From positions 1-10,792 of the forward strand of contig CALVLG010000023.1 in assembly GCA_944336815.1 (NCBI GenBank): a stretch of 10,792 nt of DNA. Direction: 5' to 3'. The stretch is from an uncultured Bacilli bacterium (GTDB lineage Bacteria > Bacillota_I > Bacilli_A > RF39 > UBA660). This document shows, piece by piece, positions 1 to 6,207 of this stretch; position 1 is the first letter of the stretch; each line of letters begins with the position of its first letter. A program made the translations under genes and the position numbers. The notes under the pieces were generated by a model. It was not told the DNA's origin, searched no databases, and saw only the letters and a program-made list of their open reading frames with translations.

Positions 1-404
1 CGCATGAAGAACGTAATGACAAAATTGTAATTAGTGATAAAATATCCACACCAAGTTCTTTAAATGAATTAGAAAATGTAGTGATGGAAATTGTTGAAGG
101 CACTTTAACAAGGGAAGGCGCTAAGATATTGATTACTGATTTAAGTGGCCAAAATTATACTTATGGCAGTGAATTTTGGCTAGAAAAGCAAGACGGTAGT
201 TTATGGCAAACTTTAATACCAATTCATGATGATTATTTTTGGAATGATATAGCTTATCATGTGGATATAAATAATAAACTTATGTTAGAAACCAATTGGG
301 AGTACATGTATGGTAAGTTAGATAATGGTAAATATCGTTTAGTTAAAAAGGTTTTAGAGGAAGATACACCTAAATACATTTCGGTTGTGTTTGAAATTAA
401 GTAA
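1..404 (+). CDS. C-terminal part of a protein ending in a bacterial Ig-like domain (5' truncated)
   Basis: The reading frame is open from base 3 to the TAA at 402-404, so the gene begins left of the window. The GTG at 81 and ATG at 84 are simply internal codons with no convincing ribosome binding site. The visible 134 residues contain a compact beta-rich module with the pattern 'EGTLTREGAKILITD', a WLEK strand, a W-N-D-I-AYHVD segment, a NWEYMYGKL segment and a closing GKYRLVK strand. This matches the bacterial Ig-like domains (Big_14/PF20251 type) often found at the end of Firmicutes surface proteins or membrane sensors. Such domains usually mediate protein contacts or act as stalks. The rest of the protein is unseen, so its overall function cannot be named. 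I see no hairpin terminator after the stop. Family assignment is from motif memory. Confidence 0.7.
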   Translation, partial: HEERNDKIVISDKISTPSSLNELENVVMEIVEGTLTREGAKILITDLSGQNYTYGSEFWLEKQDGSLWQTLIPIHDDYFWNDIAYHVDINNKLMLETNWEYMYGKLDNGKYRLVKKVLEEDTPKYISVVFEIK

Positions 405-429
405 AACACTTTTTCTTTGCTTTTGTTTG

Positions 430-438
430 TGATAAGAT
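430..438 (+). promoter_or_regulatory. Candidate extended -10 promoter for the 459-2822 unit
   Basis: TGATAAGAT has the TG-n preamble of an extended -10 element followed by TAAGAT (4 of 6 matches to TATAAT). A run of T lies about where the -35 would sit, but no good TTGACA is present. It would start RNA around 445 and give a leader of about 14 bases. It sits in the only gap (54 bases) between the Ig-domain gene and the next unit. Confidence 0.35.
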
Positions 439-450
439 TTTTTTGAAGTT

Positions 451-456
451 GGTGAT
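451..456 (+). promoter_or_regulatory. Variant Shine-Dalgarno GGTGAT for the editing-protein gene
   Basis: No AGGAGG precedes the ATG at 459. GGTGAT pairs with the more 5' part of the usual anti-SD tail of 16S rRNA (complement AGGAGGTGATC). Its GG lies 6 bases before the ATG, equivalent to a normally placed SD. It supports 459 as the start. Confidence 0.45.
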
Positions 457-458
457 TT

Positions 459-947
459 ATGCAAAAAGAAGAAATATATGCTTTATTAGACGAAAAAAAG
501 GTTAGTTATCAAAAAGTAGAACATAAAGCAGTTTTTACTATGACTGAGATAGATGAAATATCTTTACCGTATCCAGAGCGAGAAGCAAAAAATTTATTTG
601 TATGTGATGATAAAAAAAGAAACTATTATCTTATAACGGTTAAAAGTGATAAAAGAGTTGATTTAAAAAATTTTAGAAAACAGGAAGGACTTCGGCCATT
701 ACATCTGGCTAGTGTTTTAGATTTAGAAAAAATGTTAAAGTTAACCCCTGGTTCGGTCACGCCATTTGGGTTATTACAAGATGAAAAGCATGAAGTTAAA
801 TGGTTTTTGGATGAAGATTTTTTTGACGATTCATCTTTTATTGGCGTTCACCCGAATCAAAACACGGCAACGGTATTTTTAAAAGTTCAAGATTTAGTGA
901 TGATTATGGAATGGGCTGGTGTTTCTTATAAGATTGTAAAGGTGTAA
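459..947 (+). CDS. ProX/PrdX-type prolyl-tRNA editing protein (Ala-tRNA(Pro) deacylase, YbaK superfamily)
   Basis: This is a free-standing trans-editing domain of 162 residues, the usual length for the family. It hydrolyses alanine wrongly attached to tRNA(Pro) by prolyl-tRNA synthetase, acting in the cytosol. Landmarks are EHKAVFTMTE at 21-30, the conserved lysine in KNLFVCD (K44, equivalent to the catalytic lysine of ProXp-ala), the VKSDKRVDLK strand at 61-70, GSVTPFGLLQD at 98-108 and GVHPNQNTATVFL at 129-141, whose H-P-N is typical of the group. The ATG at 459 follows a GGTGAT-type ribosome binding site. The next gene starts one base after the stop, so the two are surely co-transcribed. 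The family is clear. Alanine as the substrate is inferred from the family, and related subgroups clear other amino acids. Confidence 0.9.
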   Translation: MQKEEIYALLDEKKVSYQKVEHKAVFTMTEIDEISLPYPEREAKNLFVCDDKKRNYYLITVKSDKRVDLKNFRKQEGLRPLHLASVLDLEKMLKLTPGSVTPFGLLQDEKHEVKWFLDEDFFDDSSFIGVHPNQNTATVFLKVQDLVMIMEWAGVSYKIVKV

Positions 948-948
948 A

Positions 949-1635
949 ATGCGGTTAGAAGATGAAGTCTTGGGACGAAAAAAAGTAAATCAAGCGAAAT
1001 TATTAACGTATGGTTTTAAAAAAGAAGGAAACGGGTTAATTTATGAAACAAGTATTTTACAAGCTTCCTTTTTGTTAATAGTTAGCTATAAAGAAAAAAA
1101 GATTAACGTGCAACTAATCGATACTAAAACAAACGAAGAATATACTAATTTTAGACTTAAGAATATGAATGGGGAATTTGTTTCGATGGTTCGTGGAGCT
1201 GTTAAAGATGTTTTAGCTGATATTGCTAATAAATGCTTTGACAAAACTTATTTTGGGTGTGAACAAGCTAATCGCTTAGCTAAAAAAATAAGCGAGTTGT
1301 ATCATGTCGAACCTGAATTTTTATGGGAAAGTGAACCAAGCTTTGGTGTTTTTAGACATTTTGATACCAAAAAATGGTTTGGAATTATAATGAATGTTGC
1401 AAAGGAAAAAATTACAGGTCAAGAAGGAATGGTTGACATTTTAAATGTTAAGTTAGAGCCTTTAAAAATACCAAATCTTCTTAAAAGAAAAGGGTATGTA
1501 AAAGCATATCATATGAATAAAAAATATTGGCTTTCAATAATTTTAGATGAAACATTAAGTGATGAGGAAATTTTAGCTTTACTAAATGATAGTTATAAAC
1601 TTACTAGTAATAAAAAAAGAAGTTTGTTAAAATAG
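949..1635 (+). CDS. MmcQ/YjbR-family protein with an extra N-terminal domain
   Basis: The protein has 228 residues. The C-terminal half (about 106-217) has the YjbR/CyaY-like pattern: a helix with NRLAKKISELYHVEPEFLWE, then FGVFRHFDTKKWFGIIM, a short VDILNVKLEP strand, and a final KKYWLSIILDETLSDEEILALLNDSY segment. That ending is the best-conserved part of PF04237. Family members are about 115 residues alone and are labelled DNA-binding, though the biochemical role is poorly defined. Residues 1-95 form a separate alpha/beta-looking domain (FLLIVSYKEKKINVQLID strands, then a VRGAVKDVLADIANKCF helix) that I do not recognise. Similar long forms occur in Firmicutes. The ATG at 949 lies one base after the upstream TAA and is preceded by AAAGGTG. 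The domain call is good; the function is unknown. Confidence 0.8.
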   Translation: MRLEDEVLGRKKVNQAKLLTYGFKKEGNGLIYETSILQASFLLIVSYKEKKINVQLIDTKTNEEYTNFRLKNMNGEFVSMVRGAVKDVLADIANKCFDKTYFGCEQANRLAKKISELYHVEPEFLWESEPSFGVFRHFDTKKWFGIIMNVAKEKITGQEGMVDILNVKLEPLKIPNLLKRKGYVKAYHMNKKYWLSIILDETLSDEEILALLNDSYKLTSNKKRSLLK

Positions 1636-1648
1636 AAGAGGAAAGAAA

Positions 1649-2272
1649 GTGGATAAGATGAAAGTATTAATGCTAAATGGAAGCCCACATGATGAGTGTG
1701 TTTTTAGAGCTTTAGAAGAAGTTGGCACCGTTTTACAAAAAGAAGGAATTGAAATTGAGATAATTAATGTTGGCAAAGAAAATATTCGGGGGTGTATTGA
1801 TTGTAAATTTTGTAAAGAAAACGAGCGATGTGTTTTTAATGATTTAGTAAATGAAGTGGCTTTAAAATTTAAAGAAGCTGATGGTTTGATTATTGGCACG
1901 CCGGTTTATTATAGTGGGATGAATGGAACTTTAAAAAGTTTTTTAGATCGTTTATTTTGGAGTAGTCATTTTGAAAAAGGGATGAAAGTTGGAGCAGCTG
2001 TTATTTCATCTAGAAGAGCTGGATCAACGAATGCCTTAGATGAAATTTATAAATACTTTGGTATTTCTTCGATGCCAATCGTGACAAGTAGTTATTGGAA
2101 TGAAGTTCATGGATATAAAAAAGAAGATATTTTAAGCGATGAAGAAGGAATGCGGACTTTAAGAAATTTAGGGACAAATATGGCTTTTTTGTTAAAAGCT
2201 ATTCATGAACATAAAGAAAAATATGGTAAACCATTATTAGAAACAGGAAAATTTACTAATTTTCAAAAATGA
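1649..2272 (+). CDS. Flavodoxin-fold NAD(P)H-dependent oxidoreductase with a four-cysteine motif
   Basis: This is a 207-residue flavodoxin-like/NADPH-dependent FMN reductase. The N-terminal beta strand KVLMLNGSPH leads into the FMN phosphate loop (residues 10-17). C49, C52, C55 and C61 form CX2CX2CX5C, resembling the compact cluster motif of iron-sulfur flavoproteins (Isf). GTPVYYSGMNGTLKSFLDR at 83-101 is the classic flavin-contacting loop. It likely reduces small molecules such as quinones in the cytosol, or passes electrons if a cluster is bound; cluster binding is inference. The start is probably GTG 1649, because an AAGAGGA ribosome binding site ends 6 bases before it. ATG 1658 would give the family-typical MKVLMLNGSPH start but lies 15 bases from that site. 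The gene follows the YjbR gene by 13 bases and stops with TGA. Confidence 0.85.
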   Translation: MDKMKVLMLNGSPHDECVFRALEEVGTVLQKEGIEIEIINVGKENIRGCIDCKFCKENERCVFNDLVNEVALKFKEADGLIIGTPVYYSGMNGTLKSFLDRLFWSSHFEKGMKVGAAVISSRRAGSTNALDEIYKYFGISSMPIVTSSYWNEVHGYKKEDILSDEEGMRTLRNLGTNMAFLLKAIHEHKEKYGKPLLETGKFTNFQK

Positions 2273-2286
2273 TTAATAAAATATAT

Positions 2287-2294
2287 AAGGAGGG
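2287..2294 (+). promoter_or_regulatory. Strong Shine-Dalgarno AAGGAGGG for the DUF6512-like gene
   Basis: This is a near-perfect anti-SD match ending 6 bases before ATG 2301. It fixes the start of the membrane protein and implies strong translation within the unit. Confidence 0.7.
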
Positions 2295-2300
2295 ATAAAT

Positions 2301-2822
2301 ATGTGGCTTGGTTTTGTGATTATTTCTGTTGTGGGAACTTTAGCGCATTTTTTGTATGATTTTTCCCATCATAACAAAATAGTTGGTTTATTTTCCGCGG
2401 TTAATGAAAGTACATGGGAACATATTAAAATCGCACTGACACCTACTTTTTTATGGAGTTTATATGATGGTTATTTATATGGAGCAAATGCTAATTATTT
2501 CTTGGCTAAATTTCTTAGTTTATTAGCAATTGTTGTTTTCATTCCCCTTATTTTTTATACCTATCGTATTTTTACGAAGAAATCAATATTATTTGTGGAC
2601 ATCACTTTGTTTTATATAACCATTTTTATTAGTCAATACTTATTTTATTTCGTATTACAAAATGTTTTAGGAACATTTGTGATAAATTATTTGGCTTGTA
2701 TTGGTATTTTTATTTTATTTGGGTTTTATATGGTTCTAACTTTATTACCAATCAAAAACTTTTTATTTAAAGATCCTTTAACTAATAAATATGGTTTTAA
2801 AGGTCATAAAAAAGATGATTAA
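2301..2822 (+). CDS. DUF6512-like integral membrane protein
   Basis: This 173-residue hydrophobic protein has about four membrane segments, near residues 2-20, 68-90, 94-118 and 124-149. The family hallmark is the conserved NESTWEH box (35-41) after the first segment, followed by KIALTPTFLWSLYDG. The cytoplasmic-looking tail FKDPLTNKYGFKGH (156-169) also fits the DUF6512 pattern. No enzymatic or transport motif is recognisable. The conserved Glu and His beside the membrane could bind a metal or a polar ligand, but that is speculation. It is the last gene of the 459-2822 unit, starts 28 bases after the flavoprotein gene, and its TAA forms the base of the terminator hairpin. The context gives no clear role. 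Confidence 0.8.
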   Translation: MWLGFVIISVVGTLAHFLYDFSHHNKIVGLFSAVNESTWEHIKIALTPTFLWSLYDGYLYGANANYFLAKFLSLLAIVVFIPLIFYTYRIFTKKSILFVDITLFYITIFISQYLFYFVLQNVLGTFVINYLACIGIFILFGFYMVLTLLPIKNFLFKDPLTNKYGFKGHKKDD

Positions 2823-2849
2823 GAATTCGTTTTATGGAATTCTTTTTTT
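2821..2849 (+). terminator. Rho-independent terminator closing the 459-2822 unit
   Basis: AAGAATTC (2821-2828) pairs perfectly with GAATTCTT (2837-2844) across an 8-base loop. The descending arm runs into seven T residues (2843-2849). The first two stem bases are the last two bases of the upstream TAA stop, so the hairpin begins inside the coding sequence. The stem is AT-rich but unbroken. Confidence 0.85.
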
Positions 2850-2850
2850 A

Positions 2851-2859
2851 TGCTATACT
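2851..2859 (+). promoter_or_regulatory. Candidate extended -10 promoter for the hexosaminidase/DNA repair unit
   Basis: TGCTATACT has the TG-n preamble plus TATACT (5 of 6 to TATAAT). The -35 position falls inside the terminator loop (TTTATG or TTTTAT) and is poor, so recognition would rest on the extended -10. It lies 24 bases before ATG 2884, giving a leader of about 18 bases. It directly abuts the T-tract of the upstream terminator. Confidence 0.55.
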
Positions 2860-2883
2860 TAGATCAGAGATAGAGAGGACATT

Positions 2884-4212
2884 ATGAAAATGAAAAATTT
2901 ATGGCTTGTTGTTTTATTATGTGGAATTGGGTGTTCTTTATATGTAGGGATGTCTTTTTATCAAGATGTAGCTTTAAAAAATGAAAAGAAAATAGATGGG
3001 TTGGTTATGAAAGTAGAAAATGATGCTTTTTATTTAGAAACGGCTAATCAAAGTATTTATAAAATAAAAAAGAATAATCAAAGTATATCGCTTGGCCAAA
3101 CAGTTGAAATTATTTATGAAGGAGAATTTTGGCCAACAAATTTAGAACAAGATATTGTAATTACAAAAGTTACAACGCAAGAAAAAAGGACTTTAGAAAC
3201 ATTATACAATCAAGAATTCGCCAAAGCACAAGAGCTTTTAAACAAGATGAGTTTAGATGAAAAAATTGCCCAACTTTTATTAGTAAGGTATCCAGAAAGT
3301 GGGGGAGATACGTTATTAAAAGAGAAAAATTTTGGGGGATATATTTTCTTTGCAAGAGATTTTAAAAATAAAACTAAAGAGAATGTTATAAATGAAATTG
3401 CCAATTTACAATCAGTGGCTAAAGTGTCTATTTTAACGGCTGTTGATGAAGAAGGGGGAACGGTTGTTAGAGTAAGTAGTAATCCGTTATTACGTAGTGA
3501 ACCTTTTTTGTCTTCACAAGAGCTTTATAAACAAGGTGGTTTTGCTTTAATAAAAGAAGATGTTAATGAAAAAAGTGCTTTATTAAAAGAACTAGGACTT
3601 AATCTTAATTTGGCTCCGGTTGTTGATGTTTCGACTAATGAAAGTGATTATATGTATAAGCGAAGTTTAGGGGCTGATAGTAGTCTTACATCAACTTATG
3701 CTAAAACGGTTATTGAAGCTAGTCAAGGACTTGGAGTTACTTATGCTTTAAAACATTTTCCGGGATATGGAAATAATGCTGATACCCATATTGGCTCTTC
3801 GGTAGATACAAGGACATTAGAAAGTTTAAAAAAAGTTGATTTACCACCTTTTGCAGCTGGTATTCAAGCGGGGGCAGACGCAGTTTTAGTAAGTCATAAT
3901 GTGGTAAATGCCGTTGATGGACAAAACCCGGCTTCATTATCAGCATCAATTCATAATTTGCTTAGAAATACACTTAATTTTAAAGGAATTGTCATAACTG
4001 ATGATTTAGTTATGGGAGCTATTACCGAAGTGCCTAATGCTTCTTTAAAAGCCTTTTTAGCTGGCAACAATCTACTTATTACGACTGATTATGAGAAAAG
4101 TATGCAAGAAATAAGAGAGGCTATAACAAGCGGTGAAGTAGCAAGGGAATATTTAGACCAAAAAGTTTTGGTACTTTTAGCTTTTAAATATAAGATGGGA
4201 CTGATAAAATAA
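2884..4212 (+). CDS. nagZ: Membrane-anchored GH3 beta-N-acetylhexosaminidase (NagZ type) with extra N-terminal domain
   Basis: The protein has 442 residues. Residues 5-24 are a hydrophobic signal or anchor with a C17 that only loosely resembles a lipobox, so it probably acts outside the membrane. Residues 36-97 are a small beta-rich domain resembling DUF3221/YobA-like modules. The GH3 N-terminal barrel spans about 112-440: VDEEGG at 187-192, KHFPGYGN at 290-297, the D300-x-H302 acid/base dyad typical of NagZ, and ITDDLVMGAI at 371-380 with D373 as predicted nucleophile. The GH3 C-terminal domain is absent, as in NagZ. The expected activity is removal of N-acetylglucosamine from muropeptides during wall turnover. 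AGAGGA lies 4 bases before ATG 2884 and 10 before ATG 2890, so either start is possible. csaA follows 21 bases later. Confidence 0.88.
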   Translation: MKMKNLWLVVLLCGIGCSLYVGMSFYQDVALKNEKKIDGLVMKVENDAFYLETANQSIYKIKKNNQSISLGQTVEIIYEGEFWPTNLEQDIVITKVTTQEKRTLETLYNQEFAKAQELLNKMSLDEKIAQLLLVRYPESGGDTLLKEKNFGGYIFFARDFKNKTKENVINEIANLQSVAKVSILTAVDEEGGTVVRVSSNPLLRSEPFLSSQELYKQGGFALIKEDVNEKSALLKELGLNLNLAPVVDVSTNESDYMYKRSLGADSSLTSTYAKTVIEASQGLGVTYALKHFPGYGNNADTHIGSSVDTRTLESLKKVDLPPFAAGIQAGADAVLVSHNVVNAVDGQNPASLSASIHNLLRNTLNFKGIVITDDLVMGAITEVPNASLKAFLAGNNLLITTDYEKSMQEIREAITSGEVAREYLDQKVLVLLAFKYKMGLIK

Positions 4213-4233
4213 CAATACGAATGGAGGAAAAAA

Positions 4234-4560
4234 ATGACAGATTTTAAAAATTTTGAAGAATTAGATATAAGGGTTGGCACAGTCGTGGATGTGAAAGATT
4301 TTGAAAAAGCCCGTAAACCAGCTTATCAGTTATGGATTGATTTTGGTAAGTTAGGAATAAAAAAGAGTTCAGCTCAAATAACAACCTTATATCAAAAAGA
4401 AGAGTTGATTGGTAAACAAATTATCGCCGTTGTAAATTTTTCGCCCCGGCAAATCGCTGATTTCTTTTCGGAAGTTTTAGTTCTAGGGGTTTATAATCAA
4501 GCTGGCGTTGTTTTACTTAAACCAGATAGAAAAGTTGAAAATGGAGAAAAAATAGGGTAA
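4234..4560 (+). CDS. csaA: CsaA, tRNA-binding-domain protein / putative export chaperone
   Basis: This 108-residue OB-fold tRNA-binding domain is the full CsaA length. It starts with FEELDIRVGTVVDVKDFEKARKP, contains LWIDFG, and has the characteristic KKSSAQIT and VVNFSPRQIADFFSEVLVLG segments, ending in LLKPDRKVENGEKIG. CsaA is a homodimer. In B. subtilis it has been described as a chaperone-like factor for protein export, while its fold relates to the tRNA-binding tails of MetRS and Trbp111; its true role is still debated. A strong GGAGGA ends 6 bases before ATG 4234. The stop TAA shares its last A with the next gene's ATG (TAATG), so translation of the following fusion gene is coupled to csaA. 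Confidence 0.93.
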   Translation: MTDFKNFEELDIRVGTVVDVKDFEKARKPAYQLWIDFGKLGIKKSSAQITTLYQKEELIGKQIIAVVNFSPRQIADFFSEVLVLGVYNQAGVVLLKPDRKVENGEKIG

Positions 4561-5642
4561 TGGAAAAAGATGAATTACGAAAAAAGTATCTGGATATTCG
4601 GAAAAATATTTTAAATAAAGAGGCTAAAAGCCAAATAATTATAGAAAAAGTTATTCAAAGTGACGAATATCAAAAGGCACAAGTTCTTTTACTTTATTAC
4701 AGTTTGCCTAGTGAAGTAAAAACGATTCCTTTAATATTAGATGCTTTAAAAAAGAAGAAAAAAGTTTATTTACCTAAAGTGTGTCATGATGAATTAGTTT
4801 TTTATCGTCTTTTTTCTTTAGATGATCCTTTGCTTAAAAGTTCTTTTGGGGTTTATGAGCCGGTTAGTAATGAAAAGTTAAAGGACCAAGTTGATTTATG
4901 TATATTACCTGGAGTTTGTTTTGATAAAGATATGCATCGCCTTGGTTTTGGCAAAGGTTATTATGATCGCTTTTTAAAAGATAATTTGTGTTTTAAAATG
5001 GCTTTAGCTTTTGAAGAAACAATTTTAGATGAAGCTATTTTGGCTAGTCCTTGGGATATTTTAATGGATAAAATAATAACTGAACAACAAGAAATTTGTT
5101 TGTCAAGATGTTCATGGGTTAATCTAAAAAATCCTTTGGATGTTTTATATCATGATAAAGAATGGGGGGTTTATTCTTTAGAAGATCAAAGGCTATATGA
5201 GTTTTTGGTGTTAGAATCTTTTCAAGCTGGGTTATCTTGGGAATGCATTTTAAATAAACGAGAAAATTTTCGGAAGGCTTTAGATAATTTTGAGGTTGAG
5301 AAAATCGCCTGTTATTCTAAAGAAAAAATTGCTTCATTGTTAGAAAATAAAGGGTTAATTCGGAATCGCTTAAAAATGGAAGCTATGGTAAAAAATAGTC
5401 AAATTTTTTTGGCAATTCAAAAAGAATTTGGTTCCTTTGGTAATTATTTAAAAACGTTTACGAAAGGAAATATATGGGTTGAACGGCATAAGAGGGCATC
5501 TTCTTTAGCTGATAAAATAGCGAAAGATTTACAAAAAAGGGGGATGAAGTTTGTGGGAGGCACGATTATTTATGCATATTTACAAGCGATAGGAGTGATT
5601 AATGCGCATGACGAAGACTGTTTCAAAAGCAAAAGTTTATAA
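4560..5642 (+). CDS. tag: Fusion: 5-formyltetrahydrofolate cyclo-ligase + DNA-3-methyladenine glycosylase I
   Basis: The single 360-residue frame holds two complete enzymes. Residues 1-181 are 5-formyl-THF cyclo-ligase (5-formyl-THF plus ATP to methenyl-THF), shown by the basic N-terminal helix, LPGVCFD (116-122) and the signature LGFGKGYYDRFL (128-139). Residues 182-360 are TAG, which excises 3-methyladenine from DNA. RCSWV carries C184, YHDKEWG carries H198, and the end carries H350 and C354, together giving the four TAG zinc ligands. LESFQAGLSW contains E219 and W227, equivalent to the base-recognition Glu38 and Trp46 of E. coli TAG. There is no linker. An in-frame TTG at 5100 would place the first zinc Cys at position 4 as in stand-alone TAG, but no ribosome binding site precedes it. 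It overlaps csaA by 1 base and the next gene by 41. Confidence 0.92.
   Translation: MEKDELRKKYLDIRKNILNKEAKSQIIIEKVIQSDEYQKAQVLLLYYSLPSEVKTIPLILDALKKKKKVYLPKVCHDELVFYRLFSLDDPLLKSSFGVYEPVSNEKLKDQVDLCILPGVCFDKDMHRLGFGKGYYDRFLKDNLCFKMALAFEETILDEAILASPWDILMDKIITEQQEICLSRCSWVNLKNPLDVLYHDKEWGVYSLEDQRLYEFLVLESFQAGLSWECILNKRENFRKALDNFEVEKIACYSKEKIASLLENKGLIRNRLKMEAMVKNSQIFLAIQKEFGSFGNYLKTFTKGNIWVERHKRASSLADKIAKDLQKRGMKFVGGTIIYAYLQAIGVINAHDEDCFKSKSL
5591..5595 (+). promoter_or_regulatory. Shine-Dalgarno for ogt embedded in the TAG coding region
   Basis: AGGAG, continuing as AGGAGTGATT, ends 6 bases before ATG 5602. It lies within codons for the conserved AIGVINAH end of the glycosylase. It fixes the methyltransferase start at 5602 rather than 5608 and makes the 41-base overlap deliberate-looking. 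Confidence 0.6.
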
Positions 5643-6168
5643 AACTTTTTATCTTTCTCCGATTGGAAAAATGATTTTAACAAGTGATGGTAAGTATTTA
5701 ACTCATTTACATTTTATGACAACTCGTTATGAAAAAGAAAAGATTGTAAACCAAGAAGATATTAAAGATGATTTAGAAGTTTTTAAATTGACTAAAAAAT
5801 GGTTAGATGCTTATTTTAACAAAGAAAAACCAAAGTTTAAGTTACCATTAAAGATAGAAGGATCTGTTTTTGGCAAAATGGTTTGGGATATTTTAGCTGA
5901 AATTCCTTATGGGCAAACAATGACTTATAAAGAAATAGCTTTAGAAATGAAAAAACGTTATAATATAGTATCTTTAAGTTATCAAGCTGTGGGACAAGCG
6001 GTTGGCCATAATCCAATATGTCTTATTGTTCCTTGTCATCGGGTAGTAGGGACTAATGGTAGTTTAACTGGTTATAGTGAAGGAATTGATAAAAAGATCT
6101 GGCTATTAAAACATGAAGAAGTTGATATGACTAATCTTTTTGTTCCGAAAAAAGGGAATGCTTTATAA
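5602..6168 (+). CDS. ogt: Methylated-DNA--[protein]-cysteine S-methyltransferase (Ogt/MGMT)
   Basis: This 188-residue suicide repair protein moves the alkyl group from O6-alkylguanine in DNA to its own cysteine. The N-terminal half (about 12-80) is the RNase-H-like cap domain (FYLSPIGKMILTSDGKYLTHLHF). Residues 88-175 are the DNA-binding and active-site domain: FGKMVWDILAEIPYGQTMTY, then GHNP (N137 hinge) and LIVPCHRVVG with acceptor C145, then GSLTGYSEGIDKK. The residue matching the human arginine finger R128 appears to be Q128 (YQAVG), a substitution I associate with some Firmicutes Ogt proteins. There is no Ada regulatory domain. The gene overlaps the glycosylase by 41 bases, so both alkylation-repair activities are made from one message. 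No hairpin follows the stop, so readthrough into fabG is possible. Confidence 0.93.
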   Translation: MRMTKTVSKAKVYKTFYLSPIGKMILTSDGKYLTHLHFMTTRYEKEKIVNQEDIKDDLEVFKLTKKWLDAYFNKEKPKFKLPLKIEGSVFGKMVWDILAEIPYGQTMTYKEIALEMKKRYNIVSLSYQAVGQAVGHNPICLIVPCHRVVGTNGSLTGYSEGIDKKIWLLKHEEVDMTNLFVPKKGNAL

Positions 6169-6192
6169 ATTGTTTTCTTTTTGTTAAAAATA

Positions 6193-6201
6193 TGGCATAA
6201 T
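6193..6201 (+). promoter_or_regulatory. Candidate extended -10 promoter for the fabG unit
   Basis: TGGCATAAT has a TG-n preamble and CATAAT (5 of 6 to TATAAT). The preceding T-rich stretch (6170-6186) has TTGTTT and TTGTTA, but at spacings of 20 and 9 rather than 17. It lies 17 bases before ATG 6219, implying a leader of only about 11 bases. Confidence 0.45.
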
Positions 6202-6207
6202 GAAAAT

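Noticed and set aside
81..404. The Ig-like domain as a complete 107-residue gene starting at GTG 81
   Set aside because: The frame is open upstream to the window edge, no ribosome binding site precedes 81, and the domain looks like the tail of a larger protein.
1627..1899. 90-codon open frame on the minus strand
   Set aside because: It lies entirely over the flavoprotein gene start, has serine/phenylalanine-rich composition typical of an antisense shadow, and shows no family motif or ribosome binding site.
2914..2934. Lipobox (cleavage before C17) in the hexosaminidase
   Set aside because: The residues before C17 (G-I-G) lack the usual leucine at -3, so a lipoprotein is possible but a plain membrane anchor is equally likely.
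3170..4280. Several minus-strand frames of 61-70 codons
   Set aside because: They are shadows of the GH3 and csaA genes, overlap each other in different frames, and lack motifs or start signals.
5100..5642. A separate TAG gene starting at TTG 5100
   Set aside because: The position would fit a stand-alone TAG, but no Shine-Dalgarno precedes it and the frame is continuous with the cyclo-ligase. Internal initiation remains possible and is noted in the fusion entry.
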